Of a stretch of 64,000 bases of DNA, positions 9,759 through 17,768 are shown piece by piece. The stretch comes from Robiginitalea sp. SC105. GTDB taxonomy: Bacteria; Bacteroidota; Bacteroidia; Flavobacteriales; Flavobacteriaceae. The stretch is taken from the NCBI RefSeq assembly GCF_014243345.1, contig NZ_JACLZF010000002.1:682001-746000 (forward strand). The letters are read 5' to 3'. The stretch's first letter is position 1, and every line of letters starts with the position of its first letter. A model generated the notes under the pieces. It was not told the DNA's origin and did not search any database. It was given only the letters and a program-made list of their open reading frames with translations. A program made the translations under genes and the position numbers.

Positions 9759-12134
9759 ATGATTACTAAGATCAAGCACTTAAGAAATTTAGCGGTTTTC
9801 AGAAGCTTTGACTGGGATTCGGAAGTTAGAGATAAAGGTAATAATGTGGTCCTTTTCAAAAAGGTCAATATTATTTATGGACGAAACTATTCCGGTAAGA
9901 CAACGTTGTCAAGAGTGATTAGAGCTTTAGAAATAGGAAAAATCTCAGATAAGTTCGATGACCCTGAGTGCTGTATTTGTATTGAAGGAAGTCGAGATGT
10001 TCAGGAATCAGATTTTGAAGACCACAATAAAGTAATTAGAGTTTTTAATGAGGATTTCATTGAGGACAATCTCAAGTTCATTGTCAACCCTGATGAGAAT
10101 ATTGAACCATTTGCAATATTAGGTGGGGATAACACAACAATTGAAAAGAAGATATCTGATTTCAAGGAAAAGCTTGGTTCCAATGAAGATGGTAAAGAAA
10201 CCGGAATTTATAAGGAACTTAAATCCTTAGACACAATATATCAAGCAGCAAAAAAAAGTTTTGAAGGCGCTCAATCTAGTTTAAAAAGTCAACTTAGCTC
10301 CAAGGCAACTAGTAGACCAAATGGAATAAAATACCAGTCCGATAAATTTGGCGATCAAAATTATAATATCACAAAACTTAATTCGGATATCGAAGTCGTT
10401 AAAAAAGTTGGTTTTTCACCAATAACGGATAATGAAAAGATGCAATTTGAAGGAGTACTTAAAGAGCAATCCAAAGACACTATTTCAGAATTAAGTGAAT
10501 TGACACTAAGTTTTCCAAATTTTAAGAATAAAACCAAGGAAATTGTTACTCGGGAAATTAGTCAATCTGACAAAATTCAAAGTCTAGTCAAGAACGCTGT
10601 ATTGAACAGATGGGTTAAAGAAGGAAAAGATCTTCATCAGGACAAACTGGAAACCTGTTCTTTCTGTGACAACAAAATAAGTGAGAATAGATGGAAGGAA
10701 TTGGATAAACATTTTGATGAAGAGTCAGATTATTTAGAAAATGATATTAATCAACTACTAAATGAACTGGAAGCAGAAAAAGAATTGATTTCATTGGCAA
10801 GTCTTATAAGTAAAAATGCTTTTTACTCAAGATTTCACGACGAGATTGATAGTCTTTCTGAGAAGTATAAATCTATATTAAAAAACTATGAGGAATCCCT
10901 AATTTCTTTAGAAACACAACTTCAACAAAGGAGAAAAGATATACTTAACGTCCAATCATTTAACTCAGTAAATGATTATTCATCAGAATTGGAAAAGATA
11001 AGATCAAAATATGATGAAGTAAGAATTTTGTCCAATGATTTTTCTAAAAACCTTAAGGAGGAGAAAGAAAAGGCTATGGATAGTCTAAGACTACAGGAGA
11101 TATATGATTTTATTCAAGATATAAAATATGATGAACAGATATCAAATATTTCTGACTTACATGCTAAAGTGAATTCTGCAGAACAATTTAAGAATGAAAA
11201 AGCAAAAGAAATAGATGAATTATTAGATCAAGTTTCAGCATTACAAAGAGAATTAAAAGATGAAAGTAAGGGAGCAGAACTAGTAAATAAATATCTAAAT
11301 GATTATTTCGGCCATAGTTTCCTCTCACTCAAGGCAATTGAATTTGATGAAGAGGATACAGGGAATAAAAAGTATCGTTTTGAAATCCACCGTGAGAATA
11401 AGAAAGCATTTCATTTGAGCGAAGGAGAGAAAAGTTTAATTGCGATATGTTATTTCATGGCAAAACTTCAAGATGTTGATACAAAGACGAAAAATCCAAT
11501 TATTTGGATCGATGATCCCATATCGAGCCTTGATAGTAACCACATTTTTTTTATTTATACATTAATCAATACCCAAATTTTCAAAGATCAAGATTTTGAA
11601 CAATTATTCGTTTCAACACATAATCTAAACTTTCTTAAATACCTCAAGAGACTTCCTGGAGCTTTGAATAAATCACAATCCAAATATCTAATAATAGAGA
11701 GAAATGATAGTACTTCGACAATTTCTGAGATGCCAAAATACATCAAGGATTATGTAACAGAATTTAATTACTTATTTAATCAAATTCTGGTTTGTTCTAA
11801 AATGGAATCTGTTAATGATGAAAACTATACGGCTTTCTACAATTTTGGGAACAATGCAAGAAAATTTTTAGAAATTTATTTGTACTACAAGTACCCTGAT
11901 TCTTCTGACGATATTGAAAAAATGAGAAAATTCTTTGGTGATAAAGATATTCCTACTGTCCTAATAAATAGAATAAATAACGAGTATTCTCATCTAACTG
12001 GAATATTCGAAAGAGGGGCTTCTGTGGTAGAAGTCCCAGAGATGAATAGAGCAGCAAAGTTAATTATCGAAAAAGTGAGTGAGGACGAAGATCAATATTC
12101 CGCATTACTTAGAAGTGTTGGGATACAAGATTAA
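9759..12134 (+). CDS. AAA_13 (RloC/PrrC-like) ATPase, possible anticodon nuclease
   Basis: A 791-residue ABC-type ATPase of the AAA_13 class. Visible motifs: Walker A GRNYSGKTT (41-49), the family-typical RVFNEDFIEDNLKF, a long coiled coil interrupted by a CSFC zinc-hook motif (about 300-303), the ABC signature LSEGEKS (about 551), Walker B IIWIDDPISSLD (about 580) and an H-loop VSTHN (about 620). The C-terminal segment has R-x3-E (ARKFLE, about 701-705) and a histidine about 40 residues on (EYSHL, about 745), the same order as the Arg-Glu-His triad of the PrrC/RloC tRNA anticodon nucleases. RloC proteins combine exactly an SMC/Rad50-like zinc-hook ATPase with this nuclease. The assignment to AAA_13 is firm; the nuclease activity is inferred. 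Its gene is very A+T-rich and lies in the island next to a DUF4160/HTH pair. Confidence 0.8.
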   Translation: MITKIKHLRNLAVFRSFDWDSEVRDKGNNVVLFKKVNIIYGRNYSGKTTLSRVIRALEIGKISDKFDDPECCICIEGSRDVQESDFEDHNKVIRVFNEDFIEDNLKFIVNPDENIEPFAILGGDNTTIEKKISDFKEKLGSNEDGKETGIYKELKSLDTIYQAAKKSFEGAQSSLKSQLSSKATSRPNGIKYQSDKFGDQNYNITKLNSDIEVVKKVGFSPITDNEKMQFEGVLKEQSKDTISELSELTLSFPNFKNKTKEIVTREISQSDKIQSLVKNAVLNRWVKEGKDLHQDKLETCSFCDNKISENRWKELDKHFDEESDYLENDINQLLNELEAEKELISLASLISKNAFYSRFHDEIDSLSEKYKSILKNYEESLISLETQLQQRRKDILNVQSFNSVNDYSSELEKIRSKYDEVRILSNDFSKNLKEEKEKAMDSLRLQEIYDFIQDIKYDEQISNISDLHAKVNSAEQFKNEKAKEIDELLDQVSALQRELKDESKGAELVNKYLNDYFGHSFLSLKAIEFDEEDTGNKKYRFEIHRENKKAFHLSEGEKSLIAICYFMAKLQDVDTKTKNPIIWIDDPISSLDSNHIFFIYTLINTQIFKDQDFEQLFVSTHNLNFLKYLKRLPGALNKSQSKYLIIERNDSTSTISEMPKYIKDYVTEFNYLFNQILVCSKMESVNDENYTAFYNFGNNARKFLEIYLYYKYPDSSDDIEKMRKFFGDKDIPTVLINRINNEYSHLTGIFERGASVVEVPEMNRAAKLIIEKVSEDEDQYSALLRSVGIQD

Positions 12135-12371
12135 AAGGACATACTTACCAATTAATACTTGAGTGGAATGAAGTTTCAAGGCATGCACAATTGTTTTAAC
12201 ATATTAAATTCTATTTTGATTGAAGATATGATTGAAAAGGACTACCTATCCATGGTCGAATACTGAGAAAACATAATATTGATCAAAGATTTTTAAGAAA
12301 TAATGCTGCCCAATATAGGAGTAAGTTAATTATTTATAAAAAATGTCGTTTAATTAAACAACTTTATTATA
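12135..12371. other. 237-base interval before the DUF4160 gene
   Basis: No coding frame or strong hairpin is recognised. It should hold the promoter of the DUF4160/HTH pair and possibly that regulator's operator. Confidence 0.45.
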
Positions 12372-12623
12372 TTGCCTACGTTACATATAGAGAATGGAAT
12401 TAAAGTTGAATGTTTTTCTGGTGATCACCCGCCACCACATGTTCATGTTTCTTATGGAGAACATGAAGACCTGATTATTATTAATTCGGCAGATATTTAC
12501 GAGGGTGATTTGCCTATTAGAAAAAGGAAATTAGCCATTGCGTATGTGGCGGAGAACAAGGAATTTCTTTTAAGAACATTTCTTTTCTTAAATCCTCAAC
12601 TCGCAAGAAATGAGAACAAATAA
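12372..12623 (+). CDS. DUF4160 family protein
   Basis: This 83-residue protein shows the DUF4160 hallmark near its N-terminus, FSGDHPPPHVHVSYGEHED, with two closely spaced histidines, followed by LPIRKRKLAIAYV. The start is TTG at 12372, which yields MPTLHIENGIKV and matches the family's usual MPxI beginning; no better ATG exists upstream. The gene overlaps the next one by 14 bases, so the two are translationally coupled. DUF4160 genes are commonly paired with DUF2442 genes, an arrangement often suspected of being toxin-antitoxin-like, though the biochemistry is not established. Function unknown. Confidence 0.85.
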   Translation: MPTLHIENGIKVECFSGDHPPPHVHVSYGEHEDLIIINSADIYEGDLPIRKRKLAIAYVAENKEFLLRTFLFLNPQLARNENK

Positions 12624-13521
12624 TAGAATATTGAAGATTACGGAAGTTAAATTCCCGAAGATTTACTTCATATCTAATAATGGAGATTATCGGGTAATTG
12701 ACATTAAAAAACTTTTCAAAAAAATAGAACTCAGAGAAGGCGATTTTGGTTATAGCATCCTTGTGGATAAGGATATGTTTAATTCTGTTGAATTGATAGA
12801 TAAATCTTTAGCATGGAAGAATGTATCGCAAAAAATGGAATTACCTAATGGCGAATTCATTGACTTGTACTTTCATTTAGATCCTATAGTTACTATTCAA
12901 AACTCAGAATTTGATTCAAATCCAACCAATTTTTTAAACTATGGAAAATCTATCAAACAAATAAGACGGCATCTAGTAAAAATATCTCAAGAAGAGCTGG
13001 GAGAAAAGATAGGAACGGATAAACAATACATTTCAAAAGTAGAAAATCACAAAACGGATTTAGAGCTTAAAACTCTTCGAAAAATCTATGAAATAGGTCT
13101 CGACAAAAAAGTCTGTATTGCTCATTATGATACACAAGATGTTCTGAAATCATTTGCTAACTCTATTCTTGAATATAAATTCTTGGAATGGGCAGACGAA
13201 AAAAAATTAGATTTAAAACTGATTGAAGGTATTGGAGATCAAATCAAAGACTTTCTGATTGAGAATGAGATAAAATCAAATGAAGATTTATCCAAGATTG
13301 AATTAGAAAAATTGATTGAATTAATTTCTAGTAAACATTCATTATCTTTTTACCATCATCCTTATACATGGCCAATCCAGGCAAAATTAATTATGAATTC
13401 CGATTGGGTAACTTTGATTAGTTTACAGAAATCAATATCAAAAAGTCACCTATCTAATTATTCTAAAATAGAAAAGTTAGCAAGGGAAGAAATAGATGGT
13501 GATTTGTATCAAATTCATTGA
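12610..13521 (+). CDS. DUF2442-HTH (XRE) fusion protein
   Basis: Residues 1 to about 95 resemble DUF2442 (KITEVKFPKIYFISNNGDYR ... MELPNGEFIDLYFHLDPI). Residues about 114-165 form a Cro/C1-type helix-turn-helix with SQEELGEKIGTDKQYISKVE. The remaining ~130 residues include a helix-hairpin-helix-like stretch (LIEGIGDQIKDFLIENEIK) and a segment I cannot assign (SFYHHPYTWPIQAKLIMNSD). It overlaps the DUF4160 gene by 14 bases. Most DUF2442 partners are small single-domain proteins, some with an HTH, so the extra C-terminal domain is unusual. By analogy with XRE antitoxins it may repress its own operon; that is inference. It is the last cargo gene before the integrase scrap. Confidence 0.75.
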   Translation: MRTNNRILKITEVKFPKIYFISNNGDYRVIDIKKLFKKIELREGDFGYSILVDKDMFNSVELIDKSLAWKNVSQKMELPNGEFIDLYFHLDPIVTIQNSEFDSNPTNFLNYGKSIKQIRRHLVKISQEELGEKIGTDKQYISKVENHKTDLELKTLRKIYEIGLDKKVCIAHYDTQDVLKSFANSILEYKFLEWADEKKLDLKLIEGIGDQIKDFLIENEIKSNEDLSKIELEKLIELISSKHSLSFYHHPYTWPIQAKLIMNSDWVTLISLQKSISKSHLSNYSKIEKLAREEIDGDLYQIH

Positions 13522-13553
13522 TCTCGGCCCAAATATATTTAAGAAGACGATCT

Positions 13554-13690
13554 TTAAATTGGAATATTGTCTAATTTTTTTAAAATACTTTTCTTCTCCT
13601 CACAAATCCTTCTTTGAACTATCTTTCCGTAGTATTCCTGAGTGATTTTAATGCTGGAATGCCCAAGCAGCTCACTGACAACCAAATATT
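13554..13690 (-). pseudogene. C-terminal remnant of a tyrosine integrase
   Basis: On the minus strand this codes for VVSELLGHSSIKITQEYYGK, nearly identical to the terminal LLGHSSIKITQEYYGK of the intact integrase 0.8 kb away, with the catalytic tyrosine region kept. Upstream of about 13690 the frame no longer resembles an integrase, so only about 45 C-terminal residues survive. The 64-codon frame up to 13748 begins with unrelated sequence. It is best read as the tail of an older integrase cut away when another element entered. Confidence 0.85.
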
Positions 13691-13821
13691 TCCCTGTCTT
13701 GAAAGGAGCAACAACCAACCTCAGCCATGCTCCGCTTCTTCCGCACATTACGCCGCCGCCTCCTAACTGAAAACTGGCTAATTCATCAAGAAAAGGGCAT
13801 TCGAGTAACTTATCCTGCTGT

Positions 13822-14196
13822 TTAGTTGTAATCAGAAATAAAATCCACGAACCCCCACCATAAGCCTACTACGGGCAATCCCACAACGAGTAGGGTTGCC
13901 CAGTTAGAAGCCCGCTTATTCTTAAGAAATACGCTGGTTTCAGGCCCATTATCTATTAAGGTCTTGACCCGCTGCCCCGATTTCTTTTGAAAGCCATAAT
14001 AACTGCCATCTTCTTCTACGATTTGCTCAAATTCAAAATCAACACCAAGCTCATTTACGACCTTGCTTTTCGATCCAGCATCTACGGCTTTATTCAGCGA
14101 TACAGGAGTTTTGTGGTAAACCACACAACTCTGAAAAAGGATCAGTGCGGTCATTAGGAGGGCACAAATTCTAAGGTTCTTTGATATTGGATTCAT
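13822..14196 (-). CDS. small lipoprotein, 124 aa
   Basis: The start is set at the ATG at 14196 because it gives MNPISKNLRICALLMTALIL followed by the lipobox FQSC; the longer frame to 14280 adds a stretch without signal character. The mature protein starts CVVYHKTPVSLNKAVDAGSK, a small Bacteroidota lipoprotein type in which a VYHKTPVSL motif is followed by a beta strand region (FEFEQIVEEDGSYYGFQKK) and a hydrophobic C-terminal stretch (WATLLVVGLPVVGLWWGFVD) that may be a second membrane anchor. No function is known to me. It lies between the integrase scrap and the intact integrase, on the same strand, 163 bases downstream of the latter. Confidence 0.72.
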   Translation of the reverse strand: MNPISKNLRICALLMTALILFQSCVVYHKTPVSLNKAVDAGSKSKVVNELGVDFEFEQIVEEDGSYYGFQKKSGQRVKTLIDNGPETSVFLKNKRASNWATLLVVGLPVVGLWWGFVDFISDYN

Positions 14197-14359
14197 GTTG
14201 CTGGTTTTTGTTAAAGGAAAGATAGATAGGAGACAGCTTTTAGGTGTCCGGTATTTTGAGGGAAGCAAATTTTCGGACATACAGCCCTGGAATCAGTGCT
14301 ATTTAGACACTAATTGATTAGGAAATCAGATCGTTTGCCGAGTAGTGGGAAAGAATATG

Positions 14360-15565
14360 TTATAGTATCTTGGAAATCCTTTTCATTTCATCACTTATCC
14401 GCTTTTGAACAATTTTCCCATAGTACTCCTGGGTAATCTTAATGCTGGAATGTCCCAACAATTCGCTCACTATTTCCATCGGCACATCATTATTTAAAAG
14501 CACTGTAGACGCAAATGTTTTGCGTGCCGTATGATGGGTAATTCGCTTTTTAATCCCAAGTATTCCTGCAATCTCCTTCAGATACGAATTAATCTTTTGA
14601 TTGCTCATTTGAGGTAACAAGTACTCCGATTCTGAATCATAAAACTGAATAAGTTCCTTGGCTTTGGGAAGCAACGGTAAAGAAATCAATTTACCCGTTT
14701 TGGACCGTTTTAATTTGATCCACTCTGCGCCATCGAACCCCAATTGAATATGCTCCCTTTTTAAAGCCTTCATTTCATTATAGGCCAATCCAGTATAACA
14801 GCAGAAAATGAAGAGGTTCTTTACGGTTTGAAGACGGGGCTGGGAAAAGGAGTGCTTCTCAAAAAGTTGAAGCTCCTCTTTAGTGAGAAATACAACCTCC
14901 TTCTTAACCCTTCTGGGTTTATAGAGAATGAAAGGATCTGATGGGAGTAGCTGTTCCGCGTAAGCCTCTCTGATAGGCCTTCTAAGGCGTTGTATGCATT
15001 TATTGATGGTGACCTGGTCCTGGCTTCTTTGTGTCTTTAAGAAGTACTCAAAATCCTTTACGAACTGCAGTGTAATATCAGTGAGTAAATAATCCTGTTT
15101 TTTGAACTTCCATTTAATAAAATCAGCTGTGTAGTCCCGTACGTATTGATATTTGATCCAGGTGGCCTCTTGAATTTCAATGCCGATCAGCTTCTTCAGT
15201 TTACTCAGAAATGCATTGAAATAAGCTATTAGGTATTGTTCTTCTTTAGGGGCTTCCTTACCCAAATAATCCCGGAATATATCATCAACAGTGAAAGCCT
15301 CATCCTCAAGTCTAAGCTTTAGATAACTGGACTTTATTCTGGTTCGGATGATTTCTAATTGAGCGTTAACTTGAATGTTCTGCTTTTTTGATTCAATCGC
15401 AACTTGATTTTTTGATGACCATTCGCTTGGATCTATGAATTCGCCTGTTGCGAATTGCTTGCGTTTGCCCAAAAAGGTGATTCTGCAATAAATGGCACAA
15501 ACACCTTTTTTGTTGATTCTTGCTTTAATCAGATAGAATAGAATTGAAATTCCTTTTTGATGCAT
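14360..15565 (-). CDS. tyrosine-type site-specific integrase
   Basis: This 401-residue protein is a typical Bacteroidota phage/CTn integrase: an N-terminal arm-binding region (ARINKKGVCAIYCRITFLGK), a SAM-like core-binding domain (about 100-215), and a catalytic domain with CCYTGLAYNEM (in place of the usual TGLR box), the lysine strand KRSKTGKLISLPL, HHTARKTFAS (about 344-353), LLGHSSIKIT and the nucleophile in EYYGK (about 381-382). It cuts and rejoins DNA at att sites to integrate and excise the island. It is transcribed away from the tRNA-Lys gene whose 3' end lies 229 bases upstream, with clusters of short direct repeats in between that could be its arm sites. No frameshift or missing residue is seen, so it may be active. 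Confidence 0.93.
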   Translation of the reverse strand: MHQKGISILFYLIKARINKKGVCAIYCRITFLGKRKQFATGEFIDPSEWSSKNQVAIESKKQNIQVNAQLEIIRTRIKSSYLKLRLEDEAFTVDDIFRDYLGKEAPKEEQYLIAYFNAFLSKLKKLIGIEIQEATWIKYQYVRDYTADFIKWKFKKQDYLLTDITLQFVKDFEYFLKTQRSQDQVTINKCIQRLRRPIREAYAEQLLPSDPFILYKPRRVKKEVVFLTKEELQLFEKHSFSQPRLQTVKNLFIFCCYTGLAYNEMKALKREHIQLGFDGAEWIKLKRSKTGKLISLPLLPKAKELIQFYDSESEYLLPQMSNQKINSYLKEIAGILGIKKRITHHTARKTFASTVLLNNDVPMEIVSELLGHSSIKITQEYYGKIVQKRISDEMKRISKIL

Positions 15566-15615
15566 GACAATTGATTTTGGTTAAACGATTGACACACAAC
15601 CCGGACTTAAAAATT

Positions 15616-15661
15616 GCATACCTAATTAAAGGGATGGTATACCTAATTGCATACCTATTTT
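15616..15661. repeat. three 12-bp direct repeats upstream of the integrase
   Basis: Copies at 15616-15627 (GCATACCTAATT), 15637-15648 (GTATACCTAATT) and 15649-15660 (GCATACCTATTT), the latter two abutting. They sit between the integrase start and the tRNA, where arm-type integrase or excisionase sites are expected. Confidence 0.6.
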
Positions 15662-15670
15662 GCTCTAAAA

Positions 15671-15744
15671 AGTTGACAAGTTGACGGCGAGCTGAAAATG
15701 CAGTTAATGCAGGCAATGCACTTATAATGCTGTTATGCAATGCA
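15671..15744. repeat. cluster of AATGCA and AGTTGAC short direct repeats
   Basis: AGTTGAC occurs twice (15671 and 15680). AATGCA occurs at 15697, 15706, 15715 and 15739, with a variant AATGCT at 15726, at 9- to 13-base spacing. This regular array next to the tRNA 3' end is another candidate for recombinase or accessory-factor binding. Confidence 0.55.
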
Positions 15745-15793
15745 TTAAACCAAAAAATCCAGCCACAACGAAGCGACTGGATTTGCTTGATTG

Positions 15794-15866
15794 TGACTTG
15801 GCTGGGGCTCGAACCCAGGACCCTCTCCTTAAAAGGGAGATGCTCTACCAACTGAGCTACCAAGTC
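15794..15866 (-). tRNA. tRNA-Lys (anticodon UUU)
   Basis: The minus strand folds as a full cloverleaf: acceptor GACTTGG / CCAAGTC, D stem GCTC / GAGC, anticodon stem TCTCC / GGAGA with loop CTTTTAA (anticodon TTT), T stem CTGGG / CCCAG with loop TTCGAGC, discriminator A; no encoded CCA. The 3' end faces the island integrase, and the sequence is intact, so the insertion restored the gene. Confidence 0.95.
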
Positions 15867-16031
15867 ATTATTTCAAAAAATGAACCGCCTGTGAAGCGGT
15901 TTTGGGCTGCAAATATAATATCTATTATTCATTTTTCAAGTGAATGGGGAAAGAATTTCGGGTTTGCCCGAAAAGCCGGATATTTGGGATTTCATTGGGG
16001 CCATGGGGCCAAAAGATATACGAAGCAAGGC

Positions 16032-16547
16032 ATGCGGATTGCACTGGTAGGATACATGGGCAGCGGGAAATCGACGGTAGGTCGGCTCCTGGCGGAACGG
16101 CTCGGGGTCCCCTTCACGGACCTGGACGATTATATCGTATCCAGGCTTGGGAAGTCCATCCCTGAAGTCTTTGCCGAAAAAGGGGAGATCTATTTCAGAC
16201 AGCAGGAACACCGGCTGTTGAAGGAATGGCTGCAGTCCGGGGAATCCGGTGTACTCGCTGTCGGCGGGGGCACACCTTGTTATGCGGGGAATATGGAGTT
16301 GTTGCTGGCCCAGGCCGATGCGGTCTGCTACCTGCAGGTGGCTGTTCCGGAACTGGCCCGCAGGTTGCGCAAGGGGCAGGAAAGCCGCCCGCTGATTGCC
16401 CACCTGGACCCTTCGGAGTTGCCGGACTTTATCGGGAAGCACCTGTTTGAACGGGCACCTTTTTATGCGCAGGCCATGCATGTGTTGCCGGCCGGTACGA
16501 TGGCCCCGGAAGAGTTGGTGGACCGCATCCTGGAGGTAGTTGCCTGA
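16032..16547 (+). CDS. aroK: shikimate kinase
   Basis: Phosphorylates shikimate to shikimate-3-phosphate in aromatic amino acid synthesis. The P-loop is LVGYMGSGKST near the N-terminus; other family points are DLDDYI (shikimate-binding Asp region), FRQQEHRLL, VGGGTPCY and a lid region with RPLI. The length of 171 residues is normal. The start is ATG 16032; the open frame continues upstream through the tRNA gene, so a longer product is not credible. It is the first core gene after the island junction and is convergent with the PRTase gene. Confidence 0.95.
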   Translation: MRIALVGYMGSGKSTVGRLLAERLGVPFTDLDDYIVSRLGKSIPEVFAEKGEIYFRQQEHRLLKEWLQSGESGVLAVGGGTPCYAGNMELLLAQADAVCYLQVAVPELARRLRKGQESRPLIAHLDPSELPDFIGKHLFERAPFYAQAMHVLPAGTMAPEELVDRILEVVA

Positions 16548-16677
16548 TATAGGATTCATCTTTCCAGGGCGATGCTTTATTCTGGCGGGCAGGCCCCGGG
16601 GCTTTGTTCAAGTCCCAGGGTAATCCATTTTATCAAATGGGCCGTGACCTATGGCAATCCGGAATTTGAACGGTGTT

Positions 16678-17175
16678 TTAGTCTAAAAATACCCCGTGCT
16701 TGCGGGGGGTGAAATCCACCCGAACGTGCATCTGCAGGGAGGTGGAAAGGGAAAGCCCCTTGAAGTCTGCTTTGACGGGGTACCGCTTGTGGTTGCGGTT
16801 GATCAGTACCGCCGTTTTCAGCTGGCGGGTCGGGGTTTTCAGGAAGTGGTGCACCCCGTAGATCAGCGTGCTGCCCGAATTGAGCACGTCGTCGACGAGT
16901 ACAACGGAACGGTTTTCGTATTCCTCCGGTTTCAGGGAAGTGGAGACGCCGCTTTTAAGCGGGTCGGACTTGTCCATCCGCACCTTGCAAAGCAGGATTT
17001 CAGCCCCGGTAATCTCCTCGAGTACGGCCTTGAGCTTTTTGGCAAATTCCAGCCCGCCCCCTTCGATACCGGCCAGGACGATCTGTTTTTCCTCCACGTT
17101 GCTCTCGTAGATCTGGTAGGCGATCCGCCGGATTTTGTGGCGGATTTGTTCGTGGGAGAGGATCTGGTTTTCCAT
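16678..17175 (-). CDS. phosphoribosyltransferase-family protein
   Basis: A 165-residue type I PRTase. The PRPP-binding loop is VVLVDDVLNSGSTL (about 91-104), preceded by an IEGGG turn (about 37-41) that suits the pyrophosphate loop. The set is closest to PyrR/uracil-PRTase-like proteins, but I cannot tell the base specificity. It is the last of three minus-strand genes (S4 protein, methyltransferase, PRTase); 8 bases separate it from the methyltransferase gene, so they are probably one transcript. Cytoplasmic. Confidence 0.85.
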   Translation of the reverse strand: MENQILSHEQIRHKIRRIAYQIYESNVEEKQIVLAGIEGGGLEFAKKLKAVLEEITGAEILLCKVRMDKSDPLKSGVSTSLKPEEYENRSVVLVDDVLNSGSTLIYGVHHFLKTPTRQLKTAVLINRNHKRYPVKADFKGLSLSTSLQMHVRVDFTPRKHGVFLD

Positions 17176-17183
17176 GGGCCGGG

Positions 17184-17768
17184 CTATTTCTTCTCAAAGA
17201 TAAAAAAGAGTTCGCTTCCGGCACGGGGCGGAATGGAATTCCGTGCACGCTCCAGTTTGCGGATTCGGAACAAGGGAGAGAACAATTCCCGGTATTCGGC
17301 TTCCGACCCGCCGAACGGGGGGCCGTCATTGGTCAGCGGAAAGTCGAAAAGCAATCCCACCAGTTTCCCACCCGGGGCCAGCAGCCCGTGCATGGCCGAG
17401 GAGTAATCGGGTCGCCGCCCCGGGGGCAGGGCACAGAAAAAGGTGTGTTCGAGGACCAGGTCAAAGGGGCCGCCGTCATAGTCGAAAAAATCCGATTGCA
17501 CCAGGGAGGCCTCCGGGAGTTCCGGCAGGCGCTGGTGTAAGTCCTGCAGCGGTTGCTTGGCCAGGTCCAGGACAGTCAGGTTCCGGAAGCCCGATCGGTA
17601 GGCGTATTCCGCCTCGTAGCCCCTCCCGGACCCGGGGACCAGGATGCGGATTTCCTTGTCGGTGAGCCCGTCCATGTAGGCTGCCAGGGGAGGGGTGACC
17701 CCCCCGAGGTCCCAGCGGGTAGTGCCTTCCCGGTACCGATTCTCCCAGAATTCCCTACTCAGGCTCAT
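17184..17768 (-). CDS. SAM-dependent methyltransferase, TPMT family
   Basis: The N-terminal WENRYREGTTRWDLGGVTPP is the diagnostic start of the thiopurine-methyltransferase-like family. The SAM-binding motif I is ILVPGSGRGYEAEYA, with LTVLDLA for the acidic ribose-binding end of strand 2 and FDLVLEHTFFCAL for motif IV. At 194 residues it is full length. The natural substrate of bacterial members is usually unknown (sulfur, selenium or halide acceptors have been described). It overlaps the upstream S4 gene by 14 bases, implying translational coupling. Confidence 0.88.
   Translation of the reverse strand: MSLSREFWENRYREGTTRWDLGGVTPPLAAYMDGLTDKEIRILVPGSGRGYEAEYAYRSGFRNLTVLDLAKQPLQDLHQRLPELPEASLVQSDFFDYDGGPFDLVLEHTFFCALPPGRRPDYSSAMHGLLAPGGKLVGLLFDFPLTNDGPPFGGSEAEYRELFSPLFRIRKLERARNSIPPRAGSELFFIFEKK

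Larger units (their letters stand above)
1..15793. mobile_element. tRNA-Lys-associated genomic island (right part; left end outside window)
   Basis: The whole stretch is visibly A+T-rich against the G+C-rich core that starts just past the tRNA gene, and its genes (surface repeat lipoproteins, an AAA_13 ATPase, a DUF4160/HTH pair) are accessory in character. A complete tyrosine integrase lies immediately beside the 3' end of a tRNA-Lys gene, the usual layout when an element has used a tRNA 3' end as attB. I searched by eye for a second copy of the tRNA 3' sequence inside the window and found none, so the distal att site is probably to the left. The integrase scrap at 13.6 kb suggests at least two integration events at this locus. 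Island nature is well supported; its exact type (ICE, prophage remnant, or simple integrative element) is not. Confidence 0.75.

Noticed and set aside
13554-13748. Treating the integrase scrap as a small intact gene
   Set aside because: Only the C-terminal ~45 residues match an integrase; the rest of the frame is unrelated and the catalytic Arg/His boxes are missing.
15735-16031. Upstream extension of the shikimate kinase frame
   Set aside because: It would run across the tRNA-Lys gene and island junction; the kinase fold starts exactly at ATG 16032.
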